This document shows positions 23,683 to 32,974 of a DNA stretch of 64,000 nucleotides, piece by piece. The notes under the pieces are model-generated. The model was not told the origin of the DNA. It did not search any database and saw only the letters and a list, made by a program, of their open reading frames with translations. Numbering within the stretch: position 1 is the first letter of the stretch; every line of letters begins with the position of its first letter. This DNA is from RDXT01 sp033762375 (GTDB taxonomy: Bacteria > Bacteroidota > Bacteroidia > J057), in NCBI GenBank assembly GCA_033762375.1, contig JANRLQ010000026.1, positions 62,001-126,000 of the forward strand. The letters run 5' to 3'. The position numbers were made by a program, and so were the translations under genes.

Positions 23683-24231
23683 ATGGCCCTCGTAAAATCG
23701 TATCGTGAGTTTATCCCCCGGATTGCCGGAGATGTTTTTTTGGCAGAAAACGCCGTCATCATCGGGGAGGTCGAGATCGGCGCCCAGAGCAGTGTGTGGT
23801 TTCATGCTGTGATACGGGGAGATGTAGGCGCGATTGTCATCGGAGAGCGCACCAGCGTTCAGGATTTTGTGATGATCCATTGTACCAATGGACACTCCAC
23901 CACCACGATCGGCAATGATGTCGTCATCGGACATCATGCGGTGCTGCATGGCTGTACGATCGGGGATGAATGCCTGATCGGTATGGGAGCAATCGTCCTG
24001 GACAAGGCAGTGGTGCCTCGTCATACCATTGTCGCTGCGGGTGCGCTGATCCCCGAAGGGATGGTGCTGGAGTCGGGTATGATCTATGCCGGGGTACCTG
24101 CCCAGCCAGTCAAGGCGCTCTCCGAGCGCCACCTCCGGATGATCCGCAAAGGGTCTGATCACTATGTCGAGTACAGCCAGTCGCACCGGGAGTCCCGGGT
24201 ATTGCGACCTGACGAGTACCTCCGGGGGTAA
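23683..24231 (+). CDS. Gamma-type carbonic anhydrase family protein (YrdA-like)
   Basis: A 182-residue left-handed beta-helix protein. Hexapeptide repeats run from about residue 18 to 135 (VIIGEVEIGAQSSVWFHAVI, then VVIGHHAVLHGCTIGDECLI). The metal His set of gamma carbonic anhydrases is visible in MIHCTN and VIGHHAVLHG. A C-terminal helix (SERHLRMIRKGSDHYVEYSQ) closes the trimer. Members bind zinc or iron; many have weak or no anhydrase activity. It follows nuoK by 62 bases; gamma carbonic anhydrase subunits are part of complex I in plants, but here the adjacency may be chance. Confidence 0.88.
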   Translation: MALVKSYREFIPRIAGDVFLAENAVIIGEVEIGAQSSVWFHAVIRGDVGAIVIGERTSVQDFVMIHCTNGHSTTTIGNDVVIGHHAVLHGCTIGDECLIGMGAIVLDKAVVPRHTIVAAGALIPEGMVLESGMIYAGVPAQPVKALSERHLRMIRKGSDHYVEYSQSHRESRVLRPDEYLRG

Positions 24232-24234
24232 GGC

Positions 24235-24723
24235 TTAATGAGGCAGCCTGCTCCGCAGGGCCCCATACACCCATGTACCTGCCAGGGCGCTCAGGAGTGT
24301 GAGGCTCACGGCCCAGTATCCACTTCCGATCTGCGCAAAAATAGGCCCCGGACAAGCACCTGTAATGGCCCAGCCTAACCCAAACAGGGTCCCGCCGATC
24401 ACTTGTCCCCAGTGAAAGGTACGGGAATGGAATACAACTGCTTCGCCCTGAAGGGTTTTTATGTTAAAGGTGCGGATCAGCCATACAGAGATGGCCCCTG
24501 TCACCACGGCGGAGCCGATCACCCCGTACATGTGGAAGGACTGCAACCGAAACATCTCCTGGATCCGATACCAGGAGATGATCTCTGCTTTGATAAATAT
24601 AATGCCCAGCAGGGCGCCGGCCAATCCATACTTAAGGGCTGCCTGCAAGCTTGACTCCGGACGCACCTGGTCATTGGACGCCTCGCAGTCAACGGGTATA
24701 GGGGAAGTAAGGGAGGTTTTCAT
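24235..24723 (-). CDS. YeeE/YedE-type sulfur-compound transporter, second half
   Basis: The protein has 162 residues from the ATG at 24723, with four hydrophobic segments. The Cys-containing motif GWAITGACPGPIFAQIG is the signature of the C-terminal half of YeeE/YedE (DUF6691) proteins, thought to carry thiosulfate or related sulfur compounds through the membrane by Cys relay. The companion half is encoded 14 bases upstream at 24738-25304, so the transporter is split into two proteins. No rhodanese or persulfide dioxygenase gene, the usual neighbours, is present. Confidence 0.85.
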   Translation of the reverse strand: MKTSLTSPIPVDCEASNDQVRPESSLQAALKYGLAGALLGIIFIKAEIISWYRIQEMFRLQSFHMYGVIGSAVVTGAISVWLIRTFNIKTLQGEAVVFHSRTFHWGQVIGGTLFGLGWAITGACPGPIFAQIGSGYWAVSLTLLSALAGTWVYGALRSRLPH

Positions 24724-24737
24724 CCTTGTGTAAATTA

Positions 24738-25304
24738 TCAGTTGACTGCTTGTAAGATCATCGGCAGGAATACCAGGGTCATCAGAAACCCGCCCGCCAT
24801 AAAACAACAGGTAGCGACCAGCGAAGGCCACTGCAAGGTGGACAGGCCCATAATACTGTGTCCGCTGGTACAGCCGCCTGCGTACCGGGTACCAAACCCT
24901 ACCAGGAAGCCTCCCAATACAAAAAATACCAGCCCCTGTGCCGTCGGGATCCGATCCGGCCCAAACAGGGACATGGGCATCAGGTTGCCATCCGGCTCCA
25001 CGCCCAGGGCACGCAGGTCACTGGCCGTCTGCGGGGCCAATACCAGTGGCTGAGGATCACCCAGCAGGGTCACCGCCAAACCCGCTCCCAGGCAGATACC
25101 TGCGATAAAAAACAGGTTCCACTGCTCTTTTTTCCAGTCATAGGAAAAAAACGGGATCCCTGCCGGAACCGTCATAGCACAGATATGCCGGAGAGAAGAG
25201 GAAATACCAAAATGTTTGTTGCCAGCCAGCAGCAACAAGGGTACGATAAGCCCGATTAAGGGGCCGGCCACGTACCAGGGCCAGGGTTGTCTGAGGATTT
25301 CCAT
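24738..25304 (-). CDS. YeeE/YedE-type sulfur-compound transporter, first half
   Basis: A 188-residue membrane protein with about five helices. The diagnostic motif GFGTRYAGGCTSGHSIMGLS holds the conserved Cys of the first YeeE half. The loop between helices 2 and 3 (about 85-115) is unusually polar. It pairs with the downstream half to form one two-component carrier in the inner membrane, probably importing thiosulfate-like sulfur. It is first in the unit. Confidence 0.87.
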   Translation of the reverse strand: MEILRQPWPWYVAGPLIGLIVPLLLLAGNKHFGISSSLRHICAMTVPAGIPFFSYDWKKEQWNLFFIAGICLGAGLAVTLLGDPQPLVLAPQTASDLRALGVEPDGNLMPMSLFGPDRIPTAQGLVFFVLGGFLVGFGTRYAGGCTSGHSIMGLSTLQWPSLVATCCFMAGGFLMTLVFLPMILQAVN

Positions 25305-25439
25305 ACACGTGTCGGCTCAGGTAATGTTTGATGTCTGAACACAGATCATCAAGGTACAAAAGATTCGGATACCAGATGGTATGGCTGCCGGGATTTTCAA
25401 GCCATCTGGTTACGCAGCTCTGCCTGTAACCCAACAAAA

Positions 25440-25469
25440 AGCACGACACCGTCATCCGGTTGTCGTGCT
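25440..25469 (-). terminator. Intrinsic terminator after the LVIVD lipoprotein
   Basis: A 9-bp stem (AGCACGACA 25440-25448 with its complement 25461-25469), followed on the minus strand by TTTTTGTTGG. It lies 32 bases past the stop. Confidence 0.8.
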
Positions 25470-25500
25470 CCGTGTACAGAATATGAGTCTTTGTGGCAGC

Positions 25501-26835
25501 TTATTTGACCACCGGGATCAGAGACAGCTGCTTGATATCCTTCAGGTCAGAGTAGTCATACTGATACAGGCCATCGTCTCCGATCATCAGCAGGACATTA
25601 TGCAGCGGTATCACATCAAAGGTGTTGATACCGGGGAAGTGCGCCAGTTGATTGGCTGTGATTTTGCCGGGGTCGGCTGCATCATAAATTTTCAGGCCAG
25701 CTGCCCCGTCACAGATAAACAGGACACCATCCCGGATCCCCAGCCCATGTGGATTGGTCATAGGGTATGAATACTCCAGTCGGGGGTTGGTAACATTGGA
25801 GATATTAACGACATCCAGCTGGTTGGTGAAGGTATTACAGGTGGTACCGTCCCGCAGGGTCACATACGCATAGTCCCCTTCTACGACGACCGGATCACAG
25901 CTGTTCATGTGGGTGATGATGGAGATGAAATTAGGGGCATCAGGCTTGTCCAGACCGTAGATGATCATCCCGGTTGTAGAGCCGATGAAAAGTTTGTTTT
26001 CGTAGGGGAATACCGTCTCGATGTTCCAGCCAAGGAATACCTCAGGTGAGATCACCGGATTATTCAGGCTGCTGATATTAACGGGGATAATAGAGGACGG
26101 TGTGACTGCATACAAAAAGTCTCCTACGATGGTAAAGCGGGCCATGGAGCCTCCGATACCGGTAGAGAGCTCAGCTCCACCGCTGAAGCTGACCTTGGTG
26201 TCCGTAGAGGCAGCGACAGCACTGTTGGAAGCAAAGGACGCAATGTTATTGTCACGGGCATCCTCCATGAAAAAGCCGTTGCGCGGCAGACCGCCTGCGT
26301 TAGGGCCACCCCAGCCGCAGTCTATTTCTTCCGTCACTTCTTTCTCGATAAAATCCACAGCTACCCCGAGGGCCGGATCTGCCCAGAGGCCCTGGTGCCA
26401 CATACCAAAAGGAAATACATTCTGCACGCGCTCAGCTACGGTCACCTGATTCAGGTCGGCAATATTGATCGCAAGCAGGTCCATATAGGAGTCTGCATAC
26501 AGGATGTCCCCCCGGATGGCGAGGTCGTGTACCCCGGGGATACGGATGAAGCTCACAGGCTGGGGATTGGAGGGATCCTGGTTGTTGATCACATGGATAC
26601 CCTCATCCGTCTCGGAGATAAAGATATAGCTGTCCTTGAAGTACATTTTCCCTGGCGAACGAAGATCGCGGGGGGCTTCAGCGCCTACACCGTTGCGGAT
26701 TTCTTCGTAGCTTTTATACACCGGCTCATACGTCAGATACGTCATAGTCTGCTTGCAGCTGTCTTCGATACAGCCGTTCAGAAGCAGCGAGAGGGCGGCC
26801 AGGCCCATCAGGAGAGAGATTTTAAACAATTTCAT
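25501..26835 (-). CDS. LVIVD-repeat lipoprotein
   Basis: The protein has 444 residues from the ATG at 26835, with lipobox LLNGC. The mature part is a predicted beta-propeller of LVIVD-type repeats, each with a D/N-I-S-N-x-x-x-P signature: VINNQDPSNPQPVSFI, PVNISSLNNPVISPE, VVNISNVTNPRLEYSY, KIYDAADPGKITANQL. A Cys pair in EEIDCGWGG and MNSCDP may form disulfides. Bacteroidota encode many such surface lipoproteins, usually without known ligands. It is monocistronic. Confidence 0.82.
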   Translation of the reverse strand: MKLFKISLLMGLAALSLLLNGCIEDSCKQTMTYLTYEPVYKSYEEIRNGVGAEAPRDLRSPGKMYFKDSYIFISETDEGIHVINNQDPSNPQPVSFIRIPGVHDLAIRGDILYADSYMDLLAINIADLNQVTVAERVQNVFPFGMWHQGLWADPALGVAVDFIEKEVTEEIDCGWGGPNAGGLPRNGFFMEDARDNNIASFASNSAVAASTDTKVSFSGGAELSTGIGGSMARFTIVGDFLYAVTPSSIIPVNISSLNNPVISPEVFLGWNIETVFPYENKLFIGSTTGMIIYGLDKPDAPNFISIITHMNSCDPVVVEGDYAYVTLRDGTTCNTFTNQLDVVNISNVTNPRLEYSYPMTNPHGLGIRDGVLFICDGAAGLKIYDAADPGKITANQLAHFPGINTFDVIPLHNVLLMIGDDGLYQYDYSDLKDIKQLSLIPVVK

Positions 26836-27055
26836 ATCATACTGAGAGTTGGGTGACAAATGGATGAAGCGAGCCAATCAGCGCGTGATTTATCCTATGA
26901 CGGAGGTATCTGATTGAATGCTGCACGGGAACCGGATTTTTCTCTGACGGGCATAACTTTTTTCACGGATTGTGCTTCATATTTGTATGCAGGAGGGTAT
27001 ATATGAAAAAAGTCTCAGGTGAGCCCTTTTCCCCTCCTCACGTAATGATACACGT

Positions 27056-27736
27056 ATGGCAGTAGCAATACATCTGGCAGAAGTCCGGACCCGTATCCGG
27101 CAGGCAGCGATCCATGCCGGACGAGACCCGGAGTCGGTACGGCTGGTCGCGGTGTCCAAGACCAAACCTGTCGACATGATACGGGAGGCGCTGGAAGCCG
27201 GCCAGACAGACTTTGGAGAAAATCGGGTACAGGAAATGCAGGCCAAATACCCGGAGCTCCCGGAGGTCCGCTGGCACCTGATCGGGACACTCCAGACCAA
27301 TAAGGTCAAGTACATCGCGCCCTATGTACACCTGATCCACTCTGTGGACTCCACCCGGCTCCTGGCTGAGATAGACCGGCAGGCAGGTAAGGTAGGGCGT
27401 ACCCTGGATTGCCTGCTTCAGTTGCATATTTCTGATGAAGCTACCAAGTCCGGGATGGATGAGACCGAAGCGGCACAGATCGTGGAGCAAATAGACTTGT
27501 ACCCGCATATACGTATCCGGGGGCTGATGGGTATGGCAGCCCTCACCGACGACCGGGCGCTCATCCGGCAGCAGTTTCGCAGCTTGCGGATAGCCTCCGG
27601 GGTGCTCAGCGCAGTCAGTCACCCGCGGGTGGAGATGCAAGAGCTCTCGATGGGCATGTCAGGAGATTTTGACATTGCCATTGAAGAAGGTGCCACCCTG
27701 GTCCGGATCGGGAGCGCTGTTTTTGGCGGGCGTTAA
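27056..27736 (+). CDS. yggS: YggS-family pyridoxal-phosphate homeostasis protein
   Basis: A 226-residue single-domain PLP-binding barrel. The PLP Lys lies in LVAVSKTKP (about residue 35). FGENRVQEMQAK, WHLIGTLQTNKVKY and SMGMSGDFDIAIEEGATLVRIGS are family signatures that hold the phosphate. It keeps free PLP balanced in the cytosol and has no catalytic activity of its own. Length is standard. It may be cotranscribed with the FAD/Fe-S dehydrogenase that starts 54 bases downstream. Confidence 0.93.
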   Translation: MAVAIHLAEVRTRIRQAAIHAGRDPESVRLVAVSKTKPVDMIREALEAGQTDFGENRVQEMQAKYPELPEVRWHLIGTLQTNKVKYIAPYVHLIHSVDSTRLLAEIDRQAGKVGRTLDCLLQLHISDEATKSGMDETEAAQIVEQIDLYPHIRIRGLMGMAALTDDRALIRQQFRSLRIASGVLSAVSHPRVEMQELSMGMSGDFDIAIEEGATLVRIGSAVFGGR

Positions 27737-27790
27737 GGAGGTATTCAGCAGCATTTATTATTGGGCCAATTACGATTTTATTCACGACTT

Positions 27791-30742
27791 ATGGCAGTCC
27801 AGATACAAGCAGATATGACCCAGCAGCTCAGCATCCTAAAGGCATCCCTGGATGGGGACCTCTACCATGACGATGCCATGCGGGCACTGTATGCGACAGA
27901 CGCATCGGTCTATCGGGAAATGCCGTTGGCGGTGGCGATGCCCCGGCACGAGGACGATCTCCGGCAGCTCATTCACTTTGCCCGGTACGCCGGGTGCGCC
28001 CTGATACCCCGCACAGCCGGTACCTCACTGGCTGGCCAGTGTGTAGGCAGCGGCCTCGTAGTGGATATGTCACGGTATATGACCGAGATCCTGGAGGTCA
28101 ACCCCTCCGAAGGCTGGGTACGGGTGCAGCCCGGGGTGATCCGCAACGATCTCAACCAGTTTCTGAAACCCCATGGCCTGTTTTTTGGGCCGAATACCTC
28201 GACTGCCAGCAGGGCCATGATCGGCGGTATGGTCGGCAATAACTCCTGCGGTTCCTACTCCATCGTATATGGTGCCACCCGGGACCATGTGATGGAGGTA
28301 TCGGCGCTGTTGAGTGATGGCACTGAAGTAGTCTTTAAGGCTGTCAGCAAGCTGGAGTTTGAGGAAAAATGTAAGCTCGCCTCCCTCGAAGGCGCCCTCT
28401 ACCGCCAGATTCGGGACGAGCTCTGCGAGCCAGACCGTCAGGCGGATATCCGGGCCGGATTTCCTGATCCTGCCGTACACCGCCGCAATACCGGATACGC
28501 CGTGGATGTCCTCCTGGAAAGTAATGTATTTACCCCCGGCGGCCCGGACTTCAATTTTTGTAACCTCATCACGGGCTCCGAAGGCACCCTGGCCCTGATC
28601 ACGACCATCAAGCTGCACTGTGACCCGCTCCCCCCCAGCGTCACGGGGCTGGTCGCGGCTCATTTTCACACCATAGACGAGTCACTCCGGGCCACGGTAT
28701 CCGTCATGCAGCACAAACCCCGGGCAGTCGAGCTGATGGACAAAATCTGCCTGGACTGCACCAAAGGACAACTGATGTATGAAAAATACCGGGACTTTGT
28801 AGAAGGAGACCCTGGTGCCATCCTCATCATTGAGACAGGTGGAGATACCCAGGCAGAAGCGGAGGCAAAACTTGATGCCATCATCGCAGCCATGAAAACC
28901 AGCGGATACGGATACGCCTGGCCCAAAATTTTTGGTGCGGGGCGTATTGCCAACGTCTGGAAGCTGCGGGAGGCAGGCCTGGGCCTCCTCTCCAATGTAC
29001 CCGGCAGCCGCAAGCCGGTCGCCTTTATTGAAGACACGGCCGTGCGCCTGGAGGACCTGCCTGCCTATATCCGGGAGTTTACCCAGATCATGGAGGGATT
29101 TGAGCAGCGGGCGGTGTATTATGCACACGCAGGCGCGGGTGAGCTGCACCTGCGCCCGATCCTCAACCTCAAAGACCCTGAGGACCGCAAGACCTTCCGG
29201 GCCATCGCAGAGGCCAGTGCCCATCTGGTCAAGCGTTATAATGGCTCCCTGAGCGGAGAGCACGGGGACGGACGGGTACGGGCGGAGTTTATCCCCCTGA
29301 TGATCGGGGCTGACAACTACGAGATGCTCCGCCGGATCAAACACACCTGGGACCCACAGCATATTTTTAATCCGGGCAAAATTGTGGACGCGGCCCCGAT
29401 GGACGTATCCCTGCGATATGAATCCGGGCAGCAGGACAAGCAGTTTGATACCATATTTGACTTTTCAGCCACGGGGGGGATTCTGCAGGCTGCCGAGAAA
29501 TGTAATGGCTCTGGCGACTGCCGCAAGACCCACCTATCCGGCGGGACGATGTGCCCCAGTTTCATGGCGACCCGTCATGAAAAAGATAGTACCCGGGCCC
29601 GGGCCAATATCCTCCGCGAGGTACTCACCCGCACCGAAGGCGAAAACCCCTTTGCCCGGCCTGAGATCCACGAGGTTATGGATCTGTGCCTCTCCTGCAA
29701 GGGTTGTGCCTCTGAGTGCCCCTCCAATGTGAATGTTGCCACCCTCAAGGCAGAGTTTCTCTACCAGTACCAGCAGGTACATGGCGTCTCCCTGCGTACC
29801 CGCGCCATCGCCAACATCGGCAGCCTGAATGCCCTGGGATCGTTGATGCCGTTTATCACCAACCTGTTTTTGGGCAACAGCCTGCCCGCAGCTATACTGA
29901 AACGTGTACTGGGCGTCGCGCCGCGCCGCTCACTGCCACAACTCTACAAAACCACCCTTCGGCGCTGGTTTGTCCGCAACCAGGCACGGCTTCGGCCTGC
30001 TGGCACCTCAAAGGGTAAGGTGTATTTGTTCTGTGATGAATTTACCAACTACAATGACACGGCTATTGGCATCAAAACCCTGGAACTCCTCGCCCGGCTG
30101 GGGTACGAGGTAGTGATGCCAGACCATGCCGAGAGCGGTCGTGCCTACATCTCCAAGGGCCTGCTCAAGGAGGCCCGGCAGATGGCGATGTACAATGTCG
30201 AGACCTTCCGCCACCTGATCTCCGCAGATACCCCCCTGATCGGCGTCGAACCCTCCGCGATCCTGGGATTCAGGGATGAGTATCCACAGTTGGTGATACC
30301 TGAGATGCGGGAGACCGCCCGTGAACTGGGCCGCCATGCCCTGATGGTAGATGAGTTTTTGGCACGTGAGATACAAAAAGGCCGCATCACCGCCGATGCC
30401 TTCACGGACAAAGCCCGCACCGTCAAACTGCACGGCCACTGCCACCAGAAAGCGCTCGCCTCCGTAGATCCAACGGTCCAGCTTTTGTCTCTCCCGGCCC
30501 GATACACGGTGGAGGTGATTCCCTCCGGTTGCTGCGGGATGGCAGGATCATTTGGATATGAGCAGGAGCATTATGACCTCTCGATGAAAGTCGGCGAACT
30601 GGTGTTATTCCCAGCCGTACGCAGTACCCCTGCCGATGTGATTCTGGCGGCACCAGGTACGAGCTGCCGGCACCAGATCCTCGACGGGACCGGACGCAAG
30701 GCCCTGCACCCCGTGGAGGTCCTCTGGGACGCGCTTAAATAA
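27791..30742 (+). CDS. FAD-binding and Fe-S oxidoreductase (YdiJ-like D-2-hydroxyacid dehydrogenase)
   Basis: The protein has 983 residues from the ATG at 27791. The N-terminal part (about 30-270) is a PCMH-type FAD domain (TAGTSLAGQCVGSGLVVDMS, then GGMVGNNSCGSYSIVYG). The FAD-oxidase C domain follows to about 545 (SLSGEHGDGRVRAEF). The last 420 residues are an iron-sulfur module with CNGSGDCRK, a ferredoxin motif CLSCKGCASECPSN and CCG-type cluster motifs (HGHCHQKAL, PSGCCGMAGSFGYE). This is the full-length FAD plus Fe-S fusion of the YdiJ group, which oxidises D-2-hydroxyglutarate or similar acids. The etfBA genes 400 bases downstream are a likely electron acceptor. Confidence 0.88.
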   Translation: MAVQIQADMTQQLSILKASLDGDLYHDDAMRALYATDASVYREMPLAVAMPRHEDDLRQLIHFARYAGCALIPRTAGTSLAGQCVGSGLVVDMSRYMTEILEVNPSEGWVRVQPGVIRNDLNQFLKPHGLFFGPNTSTASRAMIGGMVGNNSCGSYSIVYGATRDHVMEVSALLSDGTEVVFKAVSKLEFEEKCKLASLEGALYRQIRDELCEPDRQADIRAGFPDPAVHRRNTGYAVDVLLESNVFTPGGPDFNFCNLITGSEGTLALITTIKLHCDPLPPSVTGLVAAHFHTIDESLRATVSVMQHKPRAVELMDKICLDCTKGQLMYEKYRDFVEGDPGAILIIETGGDTQAEAEAKLDAIIAAMKTSGYGYAWPKIFGAGRIANVWKLREAGLGLLSNVPGSRKPVAFIEDTAVRLEDLPAYIREFTQIMEGFEQRAVYYAHAGAGELHLRPILNLKDPEDRKTFRAIAEASAHLVKRYNGSLSGEHGDGRVRAEFIPLMIGADNYEMLRRIKHTWDPQHIFNPGKIVDAAPMDVSLRYESGQQDKQFDTIFDFSATGGILQAAEKCNGSGDCRKTHLSGGTMCPSFMATRHEKDSTRARANILREVLTRTEGENPFARPEIHEVMDLCLSCKGCASECPSNVNVATLKAEFLYQYQQVHGVSLRTRAIANIGSLNALGSLMPFITNLFLGNSLPAAILKRVLGVAPRRSLPQLYKTTLRRWFVRNQARLRPAGTSKGKVYLFCDEFTNYNDTAIGIKTLELLARLGYEVVMPDHAESGRAYISKGLLKEARQMAMYNVETFRHLISADTPLIGVEPSAILGFRDEYPQLVIPEMRETARELGRHALMVDEFLAREIQKGRITADAFTDKARTVKLHGHCHQKALASVDPTVQLLSLPARYTVEVIPSGCCGMAGSFGYEQEHYDLSMKVGELVLFPAVRSTPADVILAAPGTSCRHQILDGTGRKALHPVEVLWDALK

Positions 30743-30749
30743 TCCAGCC

Positions 30750-31079
30750 TCACAGCCCGGCCTCGTCCAGGATGCGCTGGCGCAGGCGCTGGAGCTCACC
30801 GGCTGCGTGAGCATTACGCTGCGCTTGTGCGACACCCTGACCTGCTTCACAAACATTCAGTGCTTCGGGGATGTTTCCGAGAAGTTCATAGACCGAGGCC
30901 AGGTGGTAGTACAGCCCGATATACCCGGGATGCAGGGTCCGGAGCTGCTCAAACCAGGTACAGGCCGCCTCATACGCCTGTTGTGCATAGTATTCGTTGG
31001 CTACCGCATACAGGTTAAAGGCATCTGTCGGGTCTTCGGCAAGAAAATTCAGAAGTTGGGTAAGTCTTGGCGTTTCCAT
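30750..31079 (-). CDS. Small TPR protein
   Basis: About 109 residues, with a start at 31079 or the adjacent ATG at 31082. Two or three tetratricopeptide helices fill the chain: DAFNLYAVANEYYAQQAYEA, then IGLYYHLASVYELLGNIPEA and a charged C-terminal helix. There is no signal peptide. It sits between the dehydrogenase and etfBA on the opposite strand. Such short cytosolic TPR adaptors are common; the partner is unknown. Confidence 0.75.
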   Translation of the reverse strand: METPRLTQLLNFLAEDPTDAFNLYAVANEYYAQQAYEAACTWFEQLRTLHPGYIGLYYHLASVYELLGNIPEALNVCEAGQGVAQAQRNAHAAGELQRLRQRILDEAGL

Positions 31080-31081
31080 CA

Positions 31082-31112
31082 TTTTTTTTCGGGGAGTTAG
31101 TTCGTAAGTTTG
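31082..31112 (+). promoter_or_regulatory. Promoter of etfBA
   Basis: A T-run (31082-31089) provides the -33 element, 20 bases before TAAGTTTG (31105-31112), a full TAnnTTTG match. The start point would lie near 31119, shortly before the etfB ATG. Confidence 0.6.
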
Positions 31113-31135
31113 AGAAAATTTTAACGTAGCAAAGC

Positions 31136-31879
31136 ATGAAAATTCTGGTTTGCATCAGTCATGTTCCGGACACTACTACCAAAATACAGTTTGAGTCAGA
31201 CAAGACCGCCATTAATAAATCCGGGGTCACGTTTGTTATCAACCCGTACTGCGAGTATGGGTTGTCCCGAGCCCTGGGATTTCGGGAAGAAGGTAAGACC
31301 GTGACCAGCATCACCGCCGTCTGTGTAGGCGGTCCGGAGGTAGAGCCCACCCTGCGAAAAGCACTGGCGATCGGAGCCGATCATGCCGTGCGGATAGATG
31401 CACCGACCACCGACTCTGCCTATGTAGCCCGCCAACTGGCAGAGTATGCTTCGGGCAAAGATTTTGCGATCATATTCACCGGCAAAGAATCCATAGACTT
31501 TAATGGGTCGCTGGTGCCGGGTATGCTGGCGGAATATCTGGGATACAACTTTGTGTCGTATGCCACCGCCATGAGCCTCACCAGTGCAGAGATGGCAGAA
31601 GTACATCGCGAGGTAGACGGGGGAGAGGAAGTCCTGGACGTAAAACTTCCTGCAGTCATCAGCTGTCAGAAAGGTATCGCAGAGTGGCGTATTGCCAGCA
31701 TGCGGGGTATCATGGGAGCCCGCAACAAGCCCCTGGCTGTGATCGCACCAGCCGAGGTGCCTGAGGCAGTCGCTACCGTAAAGTTTGAATACCCGCCCGC
31801 CAAAGTCGCTTGTCAGCTTTTTCCGGCTGACCAGCCCGACCAACTGGTGCAGGCACTTGCCGCCAAGGGACTTATCTGA
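31136..31879 (+). CDS. etfB: Electron transfer flavoprotein, beta subunit
   Basis: A 247-residue subunit of ETF, the soluble FAD/AMP protein that takes electrons from dehydrogenases and passes them to ETF-quinone oxidoreductase. Family features are KILVCISHVPDT at the start, NPYCEYGLSRALGFREEG, the AMP-site region FTGKESIDFNGSLVPGMLAE and LPAVISCQKGIAEWR. It is followed by etfA after 31 bases; both belong to one transcript from the promoter at 31082-31112. Confidence 0.94.
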   Translation: MKILVCISHVPDTTTKIQFESDKTAINKSGVTFVINPYCEYGLSRALGFREEGKTVTSITAVCVGGPEVEPTLRKALAIGADHAVRIDAPTTDSAYVARQLAEYASGKDFAIIFTGKESIDFNGSLVPGMLAEYLGYNFVSYATAMSLTSAEMAEVHREVDGGEEVLDVKLPAVISCQKGIAEWRIASMRGIMGARNKPLAVIAPAEVPEAVATVKFEYPPAKVACQLFPADQPDQLVQALAAKGLI

Positions 31880-31910
31880 TTGATGTAAGGCACTTTATCT
31901 CTTGAAAAAC

Positions 31911-32888
31911 ATGTCCGTACTACTCTTTGCCGAAAGTGCACAAGGCGTTTTTAAAAAGCCGGTATTCGAAGCAGCCACTTATGCATATGATCTGGCCCGT
32001 CTCCTGGGGACAGACCTCCACGCCGTCACGGTAGGCCCCGTGCAGGCAGGTGAAACTGAAAAACTAGGTACCTACGGCGTATCGCACGTGTATAGTGTCG
32101 GGAGTCCTTCCCTCTCAGACTTTGTCAATACAGCCTACGCTGCAGCCATCTCTAAAGTAGCCCAGCACTGCGGTGCCACGGCTGTGGTCATGGCTCAAAC
32201 GTATAATGGACGGGCTGTCGCCCCCCGCGTAGCCGTCAAGCTTGATGCAGCCCCCCTCTCGGGTGTTATTTCCCTCGTGGATCCAGCCAATGGCTATGAT
32301 GCCCTCCGGCTGGCCTACTCCGGCAAAGGCATCCAGGAGACCCAGGTCCGTAAAAAAAATCTCGTCATCACGGTCAAAGCCAATGGCTATCATATCGCGG
32401 AAAACCCGGTGGCCGTGACGACATCGGCATTTGATTTTATGCCTGACAATGGCGACCTGACGACTGTCGTCAAAGCACTTATCAAAGCCTCCGAAGGTAT
32501 CTCCCTCACAGAGGCTGACGCTGTCGTATCCGCAGGCCGCGGGATGAAAGGTCCTGAAAACTGGGGCATGATCGAAGAACTGGCCTCTCTCCTCGGAGCT
32601 GCTACGGCATGTTCCAAACCCACCGCCGATATGGGATGGCGGCCCCATCACGAGCATGTAGGGCAGACTGGCATTCAGATTGCTCCCAACCTCTACATTG
32701 CCATTGGTATCTCCGGGGCTATCCAACACCTGGCCGGTGTCAGCTCTTCCAAAAACATCGTCGTCATCAATAAAGATGCCGAAGCCCCGTTTTTTAAGAT
32801 TGCTGACTATGGCATCGTTGGTGATCTGTTTGACGTAGTGCCTAAAATCATCGAAGCCGTGAAAAAAGTAAAAGCAGCGGCGGCCTGA
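31911..32888 (+). CDS. etfA: Electron transfer flavoprotein, alpha subunit
   Basis: The protein has 325 residues from the ATG at 31911 (an in-frame TTG at 31902 is less likely). The N-terminal domain (MSVLLFAESAQGVFKKP) pairs with EtfB. The C-terminal domain holds the FAD site: VSAGRGMKGPENWGMIEELA, then VGQTGIQIAPNLYIAIGISG and AIQHLAGVSSSKNIVVINKD. Together with EtfB it can serve the acyl-CoA and 2-hydroxyacid dehydrogenases; the YdiJ-like gene upstream is the obvious local partner. The transcript ends at a hairpin that overlaps the next promoter. Confidence 0.95.
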   Translation: MSVLLFAESAQGVFKKPVFEAATYAYDLARLLGTDLHAVTVGPVQAGETEKLGTYGVSHVYSVGSPSLSDFVNTAYAAAISKVAQHCGATAVVMAQTYNGRAVAPRVAVKLDAAPLSGVISLVDPANGYDALRLAYSGKGIQETQVRKKNLVITVKANGYHIAENPVAVTTSAFDFMPDNGDLTTVVKALIKASEGISLTEADAVVSAGRGMKGPENWGMIEELASLLGAATACSKPTADMGWRPHHEHVGQTGIQIAPNLYIAIGISGAIQHLAGVSSSKNIVVINKDAEAPFFKIADYGIVGDLFDVVPKIIEAVKKVKAAAA

Positions 32889-32924
32889 TAACTATTTGGC
32901 TGAATATTAGCGTTGGCTAATTTG

Positions 32925-32974
32925 AAAGAAAATCGCATCTTACGGCGCTTTTTGCAACGTATGCGATTTTCTTT
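32925..32974 (+). terminator. Long hairpin after etfA
   Basis: A perfect 14-bp stem (AAAGAAAATCGCAT 32925-32938 with its complement 32961-32974) with a 22-base loop, followed by TACTTTTG. The right arm lies inside the spacer of the next gene's promoter, so termination and initiation share the same bases. Confidence 0.65.
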
